DNA of 64,000 nt from Nonomuraea indica (GTDB taxonomy: Bacteria; Actinomycetota; Actinomycetes; Streptosporangiales; Streptosporangiaceae), in NCBI RefSeq assembly GCF_002850745.1, contig NZ_KZ559466.1, forward strand, positions 618,825 to 682,824. The letters are read 5' to 3'. Shown here piece after piece: positions 25,068 to 33,419 of this stretch. The notes below the pieces were generated by a model. It searched no databases. It was given only the letters and a program-made list of their open reading frames with translations, and was not told the DNA's origin. Numbering within the stretch: the first letter of the stretch is position 1; each line of letters opens with the position of its first letter. Position numbers and translations under genes: made by a program.

Positions 25068-27284
25068 GTGTCACGCGACATCATGCTCACCGGCCTGCGG
25101 CAGAACAACCTCAAGGGCATCTCGCTGCGGCTGCCCAAGGAGCGGCTCACCGTGTTCACCGGCGTGTCCGGATCCGGCAAGTCGTCGGTGGTGTTCGGCA
25201 CGATCGCCGCCGAGTCGCAGCGGCAGCTCGCCGAGACGTTCGGCACGTTCGCCCGGCACCGGCTGACCAAGCACGAGCGGCCCCGCGCCGACCGGCTGAC
25301 CGGCCTGACGGCCGCCGTCGTGGTGGACCAGCGGCAGGTCACCGGCAACGCCCGTTCCATCGTCGGCACGATGACCGAGATCCATCCCGTGCTGCGGGTG
25401 CTGTTCTCGCGCCGGGGCGAGCCGTCGGCGGGTCCGGCCACGGCCTACTCCTTCAACGACCCGCAGGGCATGTGCCCCGAGTGCGACGGCCTCGGCAAGA
25501 AGATCCAGGTGGACCTCGACCGCCTCCTCGACCGCGACCTGTCGCTCGCCCAGGGGGCGATCCGCATGTTCGCCGTAGGGGGCTACGCCCACCGGCTCTA
25601 CGCCGACTCGGGGCTGTTCGACCCCCGCAAGCCGCTGCGCGACTTCACCGAGGAGGAGCTCCACCTGCTGCTGCACGGCGGCGGCTTCAAGATCGACCGA
25701 GGTGACCGGGTCAACGAGTACGAGGGCGTCGTCACCCGCTTCCACCGCCTCCACCTCAACCGTGACCTCGACCGGCTCGACAGGGCCGCCCGCGCCATGG
25801 TGCGCGAGGGCCCGTGCCCCGCCTGCCGCGGCCGCCGGCTGAACGCCGCCGCGCTGGCCTCGCGGATCGACGGGTTGAGCATCGCCGACCACTGCGCGAT
25901 GGAGACGGCCGACCTCATCGGCGTGCTCGACCGGCTCGACGACCCGGTGGCCGAGGCGGCCGTGGCGTCGCTGCGCCGGATCGACGCGGTCGGGCTCGGC
26001 TACCTCAGCCTCGACCGGGAGACGCCGACGCTGTCCGGCGGCGAGGCCCAGCGGCTCAAGACCGTGCGCCACCTGGGCAGCGGCCTGACCGGCATGACGT
26101 ACATCTTCGACGAGCCCAGCGTCGGCCTGCACCCCCGCGACGTGCACCGCCTCGGCGACCTGCTGCTGGAGCTGCGCGACGCGGGCAACACGGTGCTCGT
26201 CGTGGAGCACGACCGCGACGTGATCGCGATGGCCGACCATGTGGTCGACATGGGCCCGGGCGCGGGCGCGGACGGCGGGCGGGTGGTGTACGAGGGGAGC
26301 GTCGCCGGGCTGCGGCGGAGCGGCACCCGCACCGGCCGCATGCTCGCCCGGGCCACCCCGCTCGAGGACGTCGTACGAGCCCCCAGCGGGTGGCTGACCA
26401 TCGCCGGGGCGTCGTCCTGCAACCTGAAGAACGTGACGGTCGGCGTCCCGCTCGGCGTGCTGACAGCCGTCACCGGTGTGGCCGGGTCCGGCAAGAGCAC
26501 GCTGATGCGGCACGAACTGCCCGCCCGGCATCCCGCCACGGTCGTCGTCGACCAGTCGCCGATCGCCGCCTCGCCGCGCTCCACCCCCGCCACCTACCTC
26601 GACGTCATGGAGCCGCTGCGCCGGATGTTCGCCGAGGCGTCGGGCACCACGCCGGGCCTGTTCAGCTTCAACTCGGCCGGCGCCTGCCCGGCCTGCAAGG
26701 GGCGCGGCGAGATCAGGACCGACCTGGCGTTCATGGATCCCGTCACCCGGGTCTGCGACGTGTGCGGCGGCTCCCGCTACAGCGCCGAGGCGCTCTCCCA
26801 CACCGTGGCCGGACGCACCATCGCCGACGTGCTCGCGATGACGGCCGACGAGGCCGCGGCCGCGTTCGACCTGCCGGGATTCGACCTGGCGGGCATCGCG
26901 CGGCTGGGCGAGCTGGGGCTCGGCCACCTGACCCTCGGCCGGTCGCTCAGCACGCTGTCGGGCGGCGAGCGCCAGCGGCTCAAGCTGGCCCACCGGCTGG
27001 GCGAGACCGGCACCGTGTACGTCTTCGACGAGCCGACCACCGGGCTGCACCCCGCCGACGTCGGCACGCTGCTGGCGCTGCTCGACCGGCTGGTGGACGC
27101 CGGCAACACGGTCATCGTGATCGCGCACGACCTCGACGTCGTCAAACACGCCGACTGGGTGATCGACCTCGGGCCGGAGGCGGGCCGGCACGGCGGCGAG
27201 GTCGTCTTCGAGGGCACGCCTGCCGAGCTGGCCCACGCCTCCACCTCTACGGCGACATACCTGGCCAGGTCGCTCACGCCCTGA
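25068..27284 (+). CDS. Short UvrA-like ABC-ATPase (excinuclease subunit A paralogue)
   Basis: 738 residues, about 200 shorter than housekeeping UvrA. Two ATPase modules are present: Walker A GVSGSGKSS near residue 32 with signature LSGGEAQRLK near 322, and GVAGSGKST near 471 with LSGGERQRLK near 629. Zinc-binding cysteine pairs occur as CPECDGLG, CPACRGRR, CPACKGRG and CDVCGGSR. Part of the UvrB-binding/insertion region of true UvrA seems to be missing. Such paralogues (for example DrrC) give resistance to DNA-binding drugs. Control by the divergent TetR through the palindrome is inferred and fits drug-induced expression. Confidence 0.88.
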   Translation: MSRDIMLTGLRQNNLKGISLRLPKERLTVFTGVSGSGKSSVVFGTIAAESQRQLAETFGTFARHRLTKHERPRADRLTGLTAAVVVDQRQVTGNARSIVGTMTEIHPVLRVLFSRRGEPSAGPATAYSFNDPQGMCPECDGLGKKIQVDLDRLLDRDLSLAQGAIRMFAVGGYAHRLYADSGLFDPRKPLRDFTEEELHLLLHGGGFKIDRGDRVNEYEGVVTRFHRLHLNRDLDRLDRAARAMVREGPCPACRGRRLNAAALASRIDGLSIADHCAMETADLIGVLDRLDDPVAEAAVASLRRIDAVGLGYLSLDRETPTLSGGEAQRLKTVRHLGSGLTGMTYIFDEPSVGLHPRDVHRLGDLLLELRDAGNTVLVVEHDRDVIAMADHVVDMGPGAGADGGRVVYEGSVAGLRRSGTRTGRMLARATPLEDVVRAPSGWLTIAGASSCNLKNVTVGVPLGVLTAVTGVAGSGKSTLMRHELPARHPATVVVDQSPIAASPRSTPATYLDVMEPLRRMFAEASGTTPGLFSFNSAGACPACKGRGEIRTDLAFMDPVTRVCDVCGGSRYSAEALSHTVAGRTIADVLAMTADEAAAAFDLPGFDLAGIARLGELGLGHLTLGRSLSTLSGGERQRLKLAHRLGETGTVYVFDEPTTGLHPADVGTLLALLDRLVDAGNTVIVIAHDLDVVKHADWVIDLGPEAGRHGGEVVFEGTPAELAHASTSTATYLARSLTP

Positions 27285-27290
27285 CGATCT

Positions 27291-27527
27291 CTAGTACTCC
27301 AGGCCGAAGGTGTGCGGTCCCAGGCCGAACCCGTCGCCCTTCGGCACCACGTATCCCTGCTCGATGAGCGTGGTCAGGCTGTGCCGTACGTCGTCCTCCC
27401 CCATCCCCGTCGCCCGGGCCAGCTCGCCGAGCTCCACGGGGTCACCGCCCACCGCCTGCGAGGCGACCGCCTCGTACACGTGGACGTCGACGTCCGACAG
27501 GGCCTGCACGTCGTGGTCGCGAGCCAT
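27291..27527 (-). CDS. Small winged-helix-like protein
   Basis: 78 residues, no named family recognised. The pattern VYEAVASQAVGGDPVELGELARATGMGEDDVRHSLTTLIEQGYV looks like a winged-helix with its recognition helix and beta wing GYVVPKGDGFGLG. It could be a small DNA-binding protein. The ATG overlaps the stop of the DUF6158 gene by four bases (ATGA), so both are one unit; it converges on the UvrA-like gene with seven bases between. Confidence 0.55.
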   Translation of the reverse strand: MARDHDVQALSDVDVHVYEAVASQAVGGDPVELGELARATGMGEDDVRHSLTTLIEQGYVVPKGDGFGLGPHTFGLEY

Positions 27528-27751
27528 CAGCGCTGCCTCGCTCCCTCGCGCAGCCGGCCCGGGTCCACGTCACGCTCGGGGTAGCGGCGCAGATACTCGC
27601 TCTCCAGCTCGTTCGTCCGCGACGTGTGCCGCGCCAGCGCGTCATCCGAGCCGTGCAGCAGGGTGTCGGTCCGGGTCGTGTGCAGTTGCCGCAGCTCACG
27701 CAGCAGGTCGTCGTCGTCCAGGTCTCTCGGATCAATGCCCATCGTCGTCAT
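27527..27751 (-). CDS. DUF6158-like small protein
   Basis: 74 residues. The charged, helical sequence GIDPRDLDDDDLLRELRQLH, TLLHGSDDALARHT and ELESEYLRRYPERDV matches the DUF6158 family as I know it, a short actinomycete protein of unknown role. The ATG at 27751 follows a G-rich site; a longer frame reaches 27784. It is the first gene of the pair with the winged-helix-like protein. Confidence 0.65.
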   Translation of the reverse strand: MTTMGIDPRDLDDDDLLRELRQLHTTRTDTLLHGSDDALARHTSRTNELESEYLRRYPERDVDPGRLREGARQR

Positions 27752-27848
27752 GGGAACCCCCCTACCCCGGAAGGAGCTCGACAATATCAGTCACATTTCC
27801 TGACATAAGGCATTGTCGGCCGAGGGAGACCGCCTTACCTTCCCGTTT

Positions 27849-28781
27849 ATGGACCTCGAGCTCAGGCACCTCAGAATCGTCCGCGCGATCGCGGACGCGG
27901 GAAGTGTGAGCAAGGCCGCCGCTCTGCTGGGCCTGGCACAGCCGGCCCTGACCGCCCAGCTCAAGCGCATCGAGAGGGCCCTTGGCGGCACCCTGTTCGA
28001 GCGCGACCGGCACGGCGCCCGTCCGACCCGCCTCGGCGAGCTGGTCATCGCCAGGGCCCGGGTGCTCCTGCCCGCCGCACAGGAACTCCAGGACGAGGCC
28101 GCCCGCTTCGTCCACGCCCCCTCGCCGGGGTTCCGGATAGGCGCCACCCACGGGCCCATCCTCGGCAGCCTCGTCGACCGGCTCGCCACCGAACGCTCCG
28201 TCACCACGTACACGAGCTGGTCGGCGCACGAACTGATCACCCGGGTGGAGCTCGGCCGCCTCGACTTCGCGCTCATCGGCGCCTGCGGCGACAGCGGCGC
28301 CCCCGCCGGAACGCTGCCCTGGGAGACCGTCAGCGTCGACCCCGTGTTCGTGCTGGTCAGCGAGCAGCACCCGGCCGCCGCGGAGAAGGAGGTCGAACTC
28401 GCCGACCTCGCGCACGAACAGTGGGCGGTCACCCCCTGCGACGGCTGCTTCGCCGACTGCTTCGCCATCGCCTGCGCACGCGCCGGGTTCACGCCGGGCA
28501 CCATCTACGAGACCGACGTGTCCACCTGCATCCACCTCGTCCAGGTCGGCCGGGCCGTCGCGCTCTGCCAGGCCACCCACCAGCCCGCGGCGGGACTCGT
28601 CATGCTGCCGCTGGCGGGCACGCCACTGCGCTGGCGGCACCTCCTCGGCCGCCACCCCACCGCCGCCGACGCCGCCTGGGTGCTCTCCCAGGCCCGCCAG
28701 GCCCACGCCGAAGCGGTACGGCGCAGCCTCCTCTACAGCGACTGGCTGGTCAGGAACACCGGCTTCGGCACCGTGTCATGA
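27849..28781 (+). CDS. LysR family transcriptional regulator
   Basis: 310 residues. The N-terminal LysR helix-turn-helix is plain: LRHLRIVRAIADAGSVSKAAALLGLAQPALTAQLKRIERALGGTLFER. A periplasmic-binding-like effector domain follows from about residue 90. The ATG at 27849 fixes the start at the standard MDLELRHLR. A cysteine-rich segment (CDGCFADC) in the effector domain is unusual and might sense redox state or metal. It diverges from the DUF6158 pair, which may be its target, and has no other obvious partner. Confidence 0.88.
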   Translation: MDLELRHLRIVRAIADAGSVSKAAALLGLAQPALTAQLKRIERALGGTLFERDRHGARPTRLGELVIARARVLLPAAQELQDEAARFVHAPSPGFRIGATHGPILGSLVDRLATERSVTTYTSWSAHELITRVELGRLDFALIGACGDSGAPAGTLPWETVSVDPVFVLVSEQHPAAAEKEVELADLAHEQWAVTPCDGCFADCFAIACARAGFTPGTIYETDVSTCIHLVQVGRAVALCQATHQPAAGLVMLPLAGTPLRWRHLLGRHPTAADAAWVLSQARQAHAEAVRRSLLYSDWLVRNTGFGTVS

Positions 28782-28822
28782 CGCCCTTCCCCCACCACTT
28801 CCTCCACCCTTTCCCCGGCCAC

Positions 28823-29349
28823 TCACCCCAGCACGAACTCCCACCCCGGCCGCCACCCGAACGGCGCGTCCACCAGCTCCTCCAGCGGCACCCCGTCGAG
28901 CAGGTGCTGCAACGCCCATCGATTGGCCGAGTGCGCGATCACCAGCACGGAACACCCCTCCCACTCCCACCGCACCTCCTCCAGGAACGCCGCCGTCGCA
29001 CCCACCACGTCCCGGTAGCTCTGCCCGCCCGGCCACGGCGTGTCGATGTACCGGCGCCGCAGCTCAGCCACCTCACGCACCGGCCCCCGTTGTGAACCCC
29101 GTAGTCGCACTCCCTCAACCGCGCGTCGAGCCTGACCTCCTTGCCACCGCCGAACGCGATCTCCGCCGTCTGCACCGCACGCCGCAGATCCGAGGCGTAC
29201 ACCACGTCCACGTCGCGCCGCCGCCTTCCCAACTCGGCGGCCAACTCCCGCCCCCGCGGCGACAACTCCCCCGGCAGCCACCCCGTCGCGATCCCCGCCT
29301 CGTTGTCCACGGTGACGGAATGGGTCTCGTACACCAGCCGTACGCTCAC
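28823..29349 (-). pseudogene. Histidine phosphatase family gene with a frameshift
   Basis: Two overlapping minus-strand frames make one protein. The first (from 29349) gives YETHSVTVDNEAGIATGWLPG, a form of the N-terminal catalytic histidine, then ASDLRRAVQTAEIAF and ECDYGVHNGG. The second continues with PVREVAELRRRYIDTPWPGGQSYRDV and VLVIAHSANRWALQHLLDG, the second catalytic histidine. They join across a run of five C on the plus strand at 29084-29088, where one more base would restore the frame. It is either a recent pseudogene or a sequencing error in the homopolymer. Confidence 0.75.
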
Positions 29350-29508
29350 CCCGGCGACGCTACCCCGCCATCCCGCGGCCGTAGGCGTCGAAGACCGGCT
29401 CGATCAACTCCCGCCGCCGTGGAATGATGTGCGAGGCAGCACGGCGGGACCCCATGCTCTAGCCTAGGCATGCGCGTGGGCATCGCCTCGCCCGTACAAC
29501 TGAATCCA

Positions 29509-29582
29509 GGGGCGGTAGCTCAGCCGGTCAGAGCATCGGACTCATAATCCGTGGGTCGTGGGTTCAAGTCCCACCCGCCCTA
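29509..29582 (+). tRNA. tRNA with CAT anticodon (elongator Met or Ile2)
   Basis: 74 bases that fold into a cloverleaf: acceptor GGGGCGG/CCGCCCT with a G-U end pair, D arm GCTCAG...GAGC, anticodon loop CTCATAA, T arm GTGGGTTCAAGTCCCAC. The anticodon CAT suits elongator Met or, if the C is modified to lysidine, Ile(AUA). No CCA is encoded. An integrase remnant just downstream suggests that its 3' end is an attachment site. Confidence 0.85.
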
Positions 29583-29784
29583 CTCTCTTCACCACCGCAT
29601 CCCTCGCTTGAGCAGGGGTTTCGCGGGGCCGCGGGTTACGCGAACAGGCAGCCGGAAGCAGCGGAAAGCAGCCGTATGCCGCCGGTCGCGGTACATACGC
29701 GGAATGGATCTTGGGGCGTTTGCCCAGGTCGCACATAGCAAAAGACCCCGGGATGGCGTCCGGGGTCCGTTGCGTTCCGCGCGA

Positions 29785-30244
29785 TCACTGCGACAGGGCT
29801 TCCAAGATCCGGCCGTTGGCGACGTCGCGCTGTCCGTCGATGCACTTGGCGTAGACCTTGAGCAGCACGTCCACCCCCGTGGCCGGCGCGCCCTGCGGCT
29901 TCCGGGGCATGGACGCCGGCGTTGAGCCAGAGCGACACGGCCGCGTGCCGCAGGTCGTACGGCCGGGCAGCCAGCGGAGATGCGACCTGGTCGGGGGTGA
30001 GCGCGAAGGTCCGTGCCTCCTTCCAGACCTTGGAGATGGTCGAGCCCGAGAAGACGGCACCGGTTCGCGTGCGGAACAGCCGGCCGTCTTCGGCCACGCC
30101 GTGCTGCTCGATGTGATGTCGGAGGATGGCCACCAGCTCCGGAGGGATCGGCACAACGCGGGTCGTCTTCACATCGCGGTGCTTCAGGCCCCGTTCGTCG
30201 TGCCTCTTGTCCCGCGTCATGATTTCTGGCAGAGGTCCATGCTT
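29785..30244 (-). pseudogene. Tyrosine recombinase/integrase remnant, C-terminal
   Basis: The minus strand encodes the C-terminal catalytic core of an actinomycete element integrase: DERGLKHRDVKTTRVVPIPPEL, RPYDLRHAAVSLWLNAG (the R and RH catalytic residues), AGRAGHG, then LLKVYAKCIDGQ with the catalytic tyrosine. The last part is shifted by one base in a C5 run at 29874-29878. The N-terminal half is missing because a degenerate insertion element begins at 30245. The gene points at the tRNA 200 bases away, as in integrated plasmids or genomic islands, so it marks a decayed element inserted at that tRNA. Confidence 0.78.
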
Positions 30245-31292
30245 GTCCTCTGACCAAGGAGTCCGTGATGCCCCAACCCCCTGCGATCCCGGTTGATGAG
30301 AAGGTCCGGATCGTGCTGAGCATTCTGGCCGGAGAGATGACGGTGGCCCAGGCCGCCCGCCGTGCCAGAGTCTCGAACAGTCGATCGGCACCTGGAAGCG
30401 TCAGTTCATCGAGAACGGCCGCGCCGGCCTCGTAGCAAAGAACTCACGCACCCCCAACCACGAGGCCCAGCTCGAAGCCGAGATCGAGAAGCTGAAGACC
30501 ACCCTCGGCGAAGCCCACGTCGAGCTGCGGGTGTGGAAGAAGTCGGCCGAGCACCGCCTGGCCCCTTCCAAAAGACCTCGAGGTGATCCGCACCGAAGCG
30601 GGGAGGCCGACCTCGAGGTTCTGCCGCCTGACCGGCATCGCCGAGGTCCAGGACTGGGCGGCGGAGCGGCGCGCAGCGTTCGCTCAGATCCCGACAGATC
30701 CGAACCAGGTCTGGCAGCTGGACTCCATCGAGTTCGAGACCAGCTCGGGCGGGACCTGGCGGGTCGCCGCTGCGCCGACTACCACGCGAAATGCGAGTTC
30801 GGCTGGCATCTGGCCACCACCCAGAACGCCGGTGACGCCATCGCTGCCCTCCGGCTGGCCCTCGATGAGGTCACCGCGTTGCTGGGCCGTCCGCTGAGCG
30901 ATGTAGTGACCGATCCGGCCACCGGACAGATCCGGCCGGTCATGGTGGTCACCGACAACGGACCCGCGTTCAAGTCGATCGCATTCGCCCGCTTCTTCGC
31001 CGCCCATCCCGAGCTCAAACACGTCCGGACCCGCAAGAAGTCGCCCCACACCTACGGCGTACGGGCACGCGCCTTCGGCTCGCTCAAATACGAGCGGCTC
31101 TACCGCGAGGAGATCCCCGACGGTCCCACCCTCGCCCTGCACGCCCATGCCTACCGCGCCGAGTTCAATACCCAGCGCCCGCACGAGGGCATCGCCATGA
31201 ACCGGCCGATCGAGGTCTACCTCGGTCAGGCCGACCCGACGACCCCCAGCTTTCCCCGCCCAGAAACCCTGCCACCTTCTTGATGCGGGACA
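30245..31292 (+). mobile_element. Degenerate IS3-type insertion sequence
   Basis: About 1,050 bases bounded by imperfect inverted ends that begin with TGTCC (30245) and end with GGACA (31292), with further similarity through a CAAGRAG stretch. Inside are the remains of a two-frame transposase. It interrupts an integrase gene on the left and abuts a truncated gene on the right. No target duplication is visible. The ends are approximate. Confidence 0.6.
30268..31283 (+). pseudogene. IS3 family transposase (OrfA and OrfB), frameshifted
   Basis: OrfA starts at ATG 30268 (VDEKVRIVLSILAGEMTVAQAARRARVS) and shifts frame near 30375 before continuing as TWKRQFIENGRAG and a coiled EIEKLKTTLGEAHVELR. 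OrfB begins near 30583 (RPTSRFCRLTGIAEVQ), shows the first catalytic aspartate in VWQLDSIEFE, shifts again near 30770, and continues with VVTDNGPAF, the second aspartate. The third site reads GVRARAFGSLKYERLY, where the expected catalytic glutamate is alanine. Several frameshifts and this loss mean that it cannot move itself. Confidence 0.8.
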
Positions 31293-31419
31293 GTTCAGCT
31301 TCGCTGACGCGCCGACGACGGCCGGAAAGCACACGTACGTCATCCAGCTGGTGGGGAACTCGACGATCGAGCCAGCGAAGACCACCCACGTGGTCGTCGT
31401 CTCCCAGCCCCTCGCGTAA
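31291..31419 (+). pseudogene. 3' tail of a truncated gene
   Basis: An open frame enters from the insertion element and ends at TAA 31417-31419, reading QFSFADAPTTAGKHTYVIQLVGNSTIEP then a valine-rich end. It resembles the last strand of a secreted beta-sandwich or structural protein, but no family can be named from 42 residues. The start has been removed by the element. A strong hairpin terminator follows directly, which supports that this was the real end of an expressed gene. Confidence 0.45.
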
Positions 31420-31425
31420 CCTCCC

Positions 31426-31463
31426 GACGGGGTGACGGCGATCCGAATCGCCGTCACCCCGTC
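31426..31463 (+). terminator. Strong perfect-stem hairpin terminator
   Basis: A 17-base perfect stem (GACGGGGTGACGGCGAT with its complement) around the loop CCGA, seven bases after the truncated gene's TAA. GACGG/CCGTC lengthens the base further with a bulge. It would end transcription in either direction. Confidence 0.8.
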
Positions 31464-31861
31464 GTCGGGCACGCCGAACCACGGACTCAGCCCGCTTGGG
31501 TCTTCCCGCCACGACGTGCACTTCGTAGTAGTCGCCGGGCGCGCGCCCTCCGGTCGGTGGTTAGTTCCCGGGGCGTCGTTGGGGACGGCCCAGCAGTCGG
31601 ACACCGTGACGCCAGCCCGTTCGAGGGCGTCGCCCTGGACGCCTTCTCAGAGCGCGGCGGCGCGGGCCAGGGTGCCGGCGACCGATGCGGACAGCATGTC
31701 CTGCAAGGTTGAAGCGAGGTCCACGCGCGTCATGAAGGGGCTGGCGCGACCGTCCGCCACCGCAGCCCGCCGTGCCGTCAGCGCTGGCCATCATGCCTTA
31801 CGCGCCTGGGCAAGATCATCTCGCGACGCGGTCCCGCAGGACGCCCCATCATCGCGCTGGA
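31464..31861. other. Degenerate region without an intact gene
   Basis: About 400 bases between the hairpin and the DUF6461-like gene. No frame is convincing on either strand. A minus-strand frame from about 31800 to a TGA at 31647 (TRVDLASTLQDMLSASVAG) could be the end of a decayed gene, but no family can be named. I see no repeats or attachment sites. Confidence 0.4.
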
Positions 31862-32464
31862 TCATCGGGTTCGGCGGATGAGGTAGCGGACGTGGGGCGT
31901 TTCCAGCCACTCCTCGTCGAGTTCCCTGCCGGTGAGCCGGCCGATGGCCGTGAGGGCCGCCGTGATCATCTCCTCGGTGGGCGATCCCACGTCCACGGGA
32001 ACGTCCCAATCGGTGGGCATCCGCAGACCCTCGGCGTACTCGTGCAGCAGGTCCAGGATCTCCTCCAACGGCGCGGAGAAGGTGAGCCGGCCATCGATCG
32101 CGTATTCCACGCGGTGCGCGCCATCACCGTGCCAGCCGATCGCGATGGCCCTGCCGCCGTCGCGTGAGAGTTCCGACAACCGAGGTTCTTCTGTGACGTC
32201 CATCCACTGGACCTGCACCGCCAGGGTCCAGGCGTCACAGGGGCCGACGAGGATGATCCCATCCTCGTCACCGGGCATCTCATCACCCTCGAAGCCAAGT
32301 CCGATGTCCTCCAGCGTGAGCTCCGTCGCGCCGGCTGGGTCGCCGCCGAGCCGCCGGGCGGTCTCCTCGACCGTCAGTCCTTCGGCCCAGACAGCGGCGA
32401 AGCCGTCCGCGATGTTCTCCCAGCGGGACTCGAGCAGGTCGTACAGGTGGGTGGGGTTCGACAT
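31862..32464 (-). CDS. DUF6461-like hypothetical protein, possible immunity protein
   Basis: 200 residues, acidic, without signal peptide or membrane segment. The layout ENIADGFAAVWAEGLTVEETARRLGG, WTLAVQVQWMDV, AIAIGWHGDGAHRVEYAIDG resembles DUF6461 proteins, which are widespread in actinomycetes and of unknown role. I chose the ATG at 32464, which gives MSNPTHLYDLLESRWENI. It lies 66 bases downstream of a NucA/NucB-like DNase frame on the same strand; order and acidity fit a toxin-immunity pair, but this is inference. Confidence 0.55.
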   Translation of the reverse strand: MSNPTHLYDLLESRWENIADGFAAVWAEGLTVEETARRLGGDPAGATELTLEDIGLGFEGDEMPGDEDGIILVGPCDAWTLAVQVQWMDVTEEPRLSELSRDGGRAIAIGWHGDGAHRVEYAIDGRLTFSAPLEEILDLLHEYAEGLRMPTDWDVPVDVGSPTEEMITAALTAIGRLTGRELDEEWLETPHVRYLIRRTR

Positions 32465-32530
32465 GTCCCTCCGATCGAACGTGGTGTGCCGCTCCCCAGT
32501 CGCGGGGAGCGGCACACCAGACGGGCTGTC

Positions 32531-33067
32531 TCAGATCACGCTTACCCGGAAGGCGTCCTTGTGGAAGACGCGGTTCTGGGCTTCGAAGAGCTGTTTATGG
32601 TTTCCGGCGTTCTTGTTGTGCTCGATCAGCACGGGCCTGATGGAGAAGTTCCAGCTCTGCGAGTGGGGATCGTGGTCGTCCGCACGATATCCCGGCCCCT
32701 CCTTGGTGTTGTTGAACGGATACTCGTCACATTCCTTGCCCACCCTTTCGGCGGCGGTGTAGACGCGGTTGCAGATTTTGGTCTTCATGGTCTTGCTGCG
32801 GCCCCTCACGTACCCGCCGTCGGCCGCCGTCGCTGACGATCCGGCGTACGTAAGGGGGCGCGGGCTGAGGTGGCTGTTCTGGTCAGTGCTCGGTGAGGGT
32901 CGCGTAGGCGGTGGAGCGACGCAATTTCCACGGAAGCGGTGAACGAGTTCGACTCCTCGGCAGGTGTGGCGTCGTGAGACGAGAACGGCCATTCCTGCGT
33001 GTCGGGTCGAGGTGGTCGCCCGCGCGTGGTCGTAGGTCTCCGCATCGGCGGGGACGCCCTCGCGCAC
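32531..33067 (-). CDS. NucA/NucB-like deoxyribonuclease domain protein, probably truncated
   Basis: The C-terminal 90 residues read KTKICNRVYTAAERV, ECDEYPFNNTKEG and ENHKQ-type ends (NAGNHKQLFEAQNRVF), which resembles the NucA/NucB extracellular DNase domain, whose hallmark is CDEYPF. The N-terminal 90 residues are arginine- and proline-rich, without a signal peptide, and read like a shifted frame, so the real protein was probably longer and is cut or frameshifted. In polymorphic toxins such a domain sits at the C-terminus of a large secreted protein, followed by its immunity gene, here perhaps the DUF6461-like gene. The start is unsure. Confidence 0.5.
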   Translation of the reverse strand: MREGVPADAETYDHARATTSTRHAGMAVLVSRRHTCRGVELVHRFRGNCVAPPPTRPSPSTDQNSHLSPRPLTYAGSSATAADGGYVRGRSKTMKTKICNRVYTAAERVGKECDEYPFNNTKEGPGYRADDHDPHSQSWNFSIRPVLIEHNKNAGNHKQLFEAQNRVFHKDAFRVSVI

Positions 33068-33165
33068 CTGCTGCAGGACGGGAGGGTCAGCTCGTCGGCG
33101 GCCCGTGTGAGAAAAGCCATCATGGGGTGAAATTCGGCGGGATGTCCGTACGATCAGGGAGGCAG

Positions 33166-33184
33166 TTTGGTTTGCCTTACCTAA
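33166..33184. promoter_or_regulatory. Iron box (DmdR/IdeR operator) upstream of feoA
   Basis: TTTGGTTTGCCTTACCTAA matches 17 of 19 consensus positions and ends 13 bases before the feoA ATG. Iron-loaded DmdR/IdeR bound here should block the feo promoter. Confidence 0.85.
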
Positions 33185-33197
33185 TCAAGAGGTTGTG

Positions 33198-33419
33198 ATG
33201 AAGAGCGTCCGTCACCTCACTCCGCCCGCCACGGTACGACTGAAGCGCGTCGCGGCGATCCCGGAACGCGTCCGTCTGATGGAGCTGGGCTTCCTGCCTG
33301 GAACCGACATCCACGTCATGAGCCGTGGAGCGACCGGAGGCTTCCTGGTGGCGGTCGGCGACTCCCGGATCGCGATCGGCGACGGGACGGCCGGTGGGCT
33401 GGAAATCGTCGATGCGTAA
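33198..33419 (+). CDS. feoA: Ferrous iron transport protein A (FeoA)
   Basis: 73 residues with an SH3-like FeoA fold: LKRVAAIPERVRLMELGFLPGTDIHVMSRGATGGFLVAVGDSRIAIGDGTA. FeoA is a small cytosolic partner of the FeoB ferrous iron channel. The ATG at 33198 is preceded by AAGAGG; a GTG three bases earlier is possible. The stop overlaps the feoB start by eight bases, so the two are coupled. Confidence 0.93.
   Translation: MKSVRHLTPPATVRLKRVAAIPERVRLMELGFLPGTDIHVMSRGATGGFLVAVGDSRIAIGDGTAGGLEIVDA

Noticed and set aside
30684..31604. A minus-strand open frame across the insertion element and the hairpin
   Set aside because: It runs antisense to the transposase and through the hairpin palindrome, and has no recognisable domain.
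32806..33123. A second minus-strand open frame upstream of the DNase domain as the missing N-terminus
   Set aside because: Composition is low-complexity and has no signal peptide or domain, so a simple frameshift joining cannot be argued.
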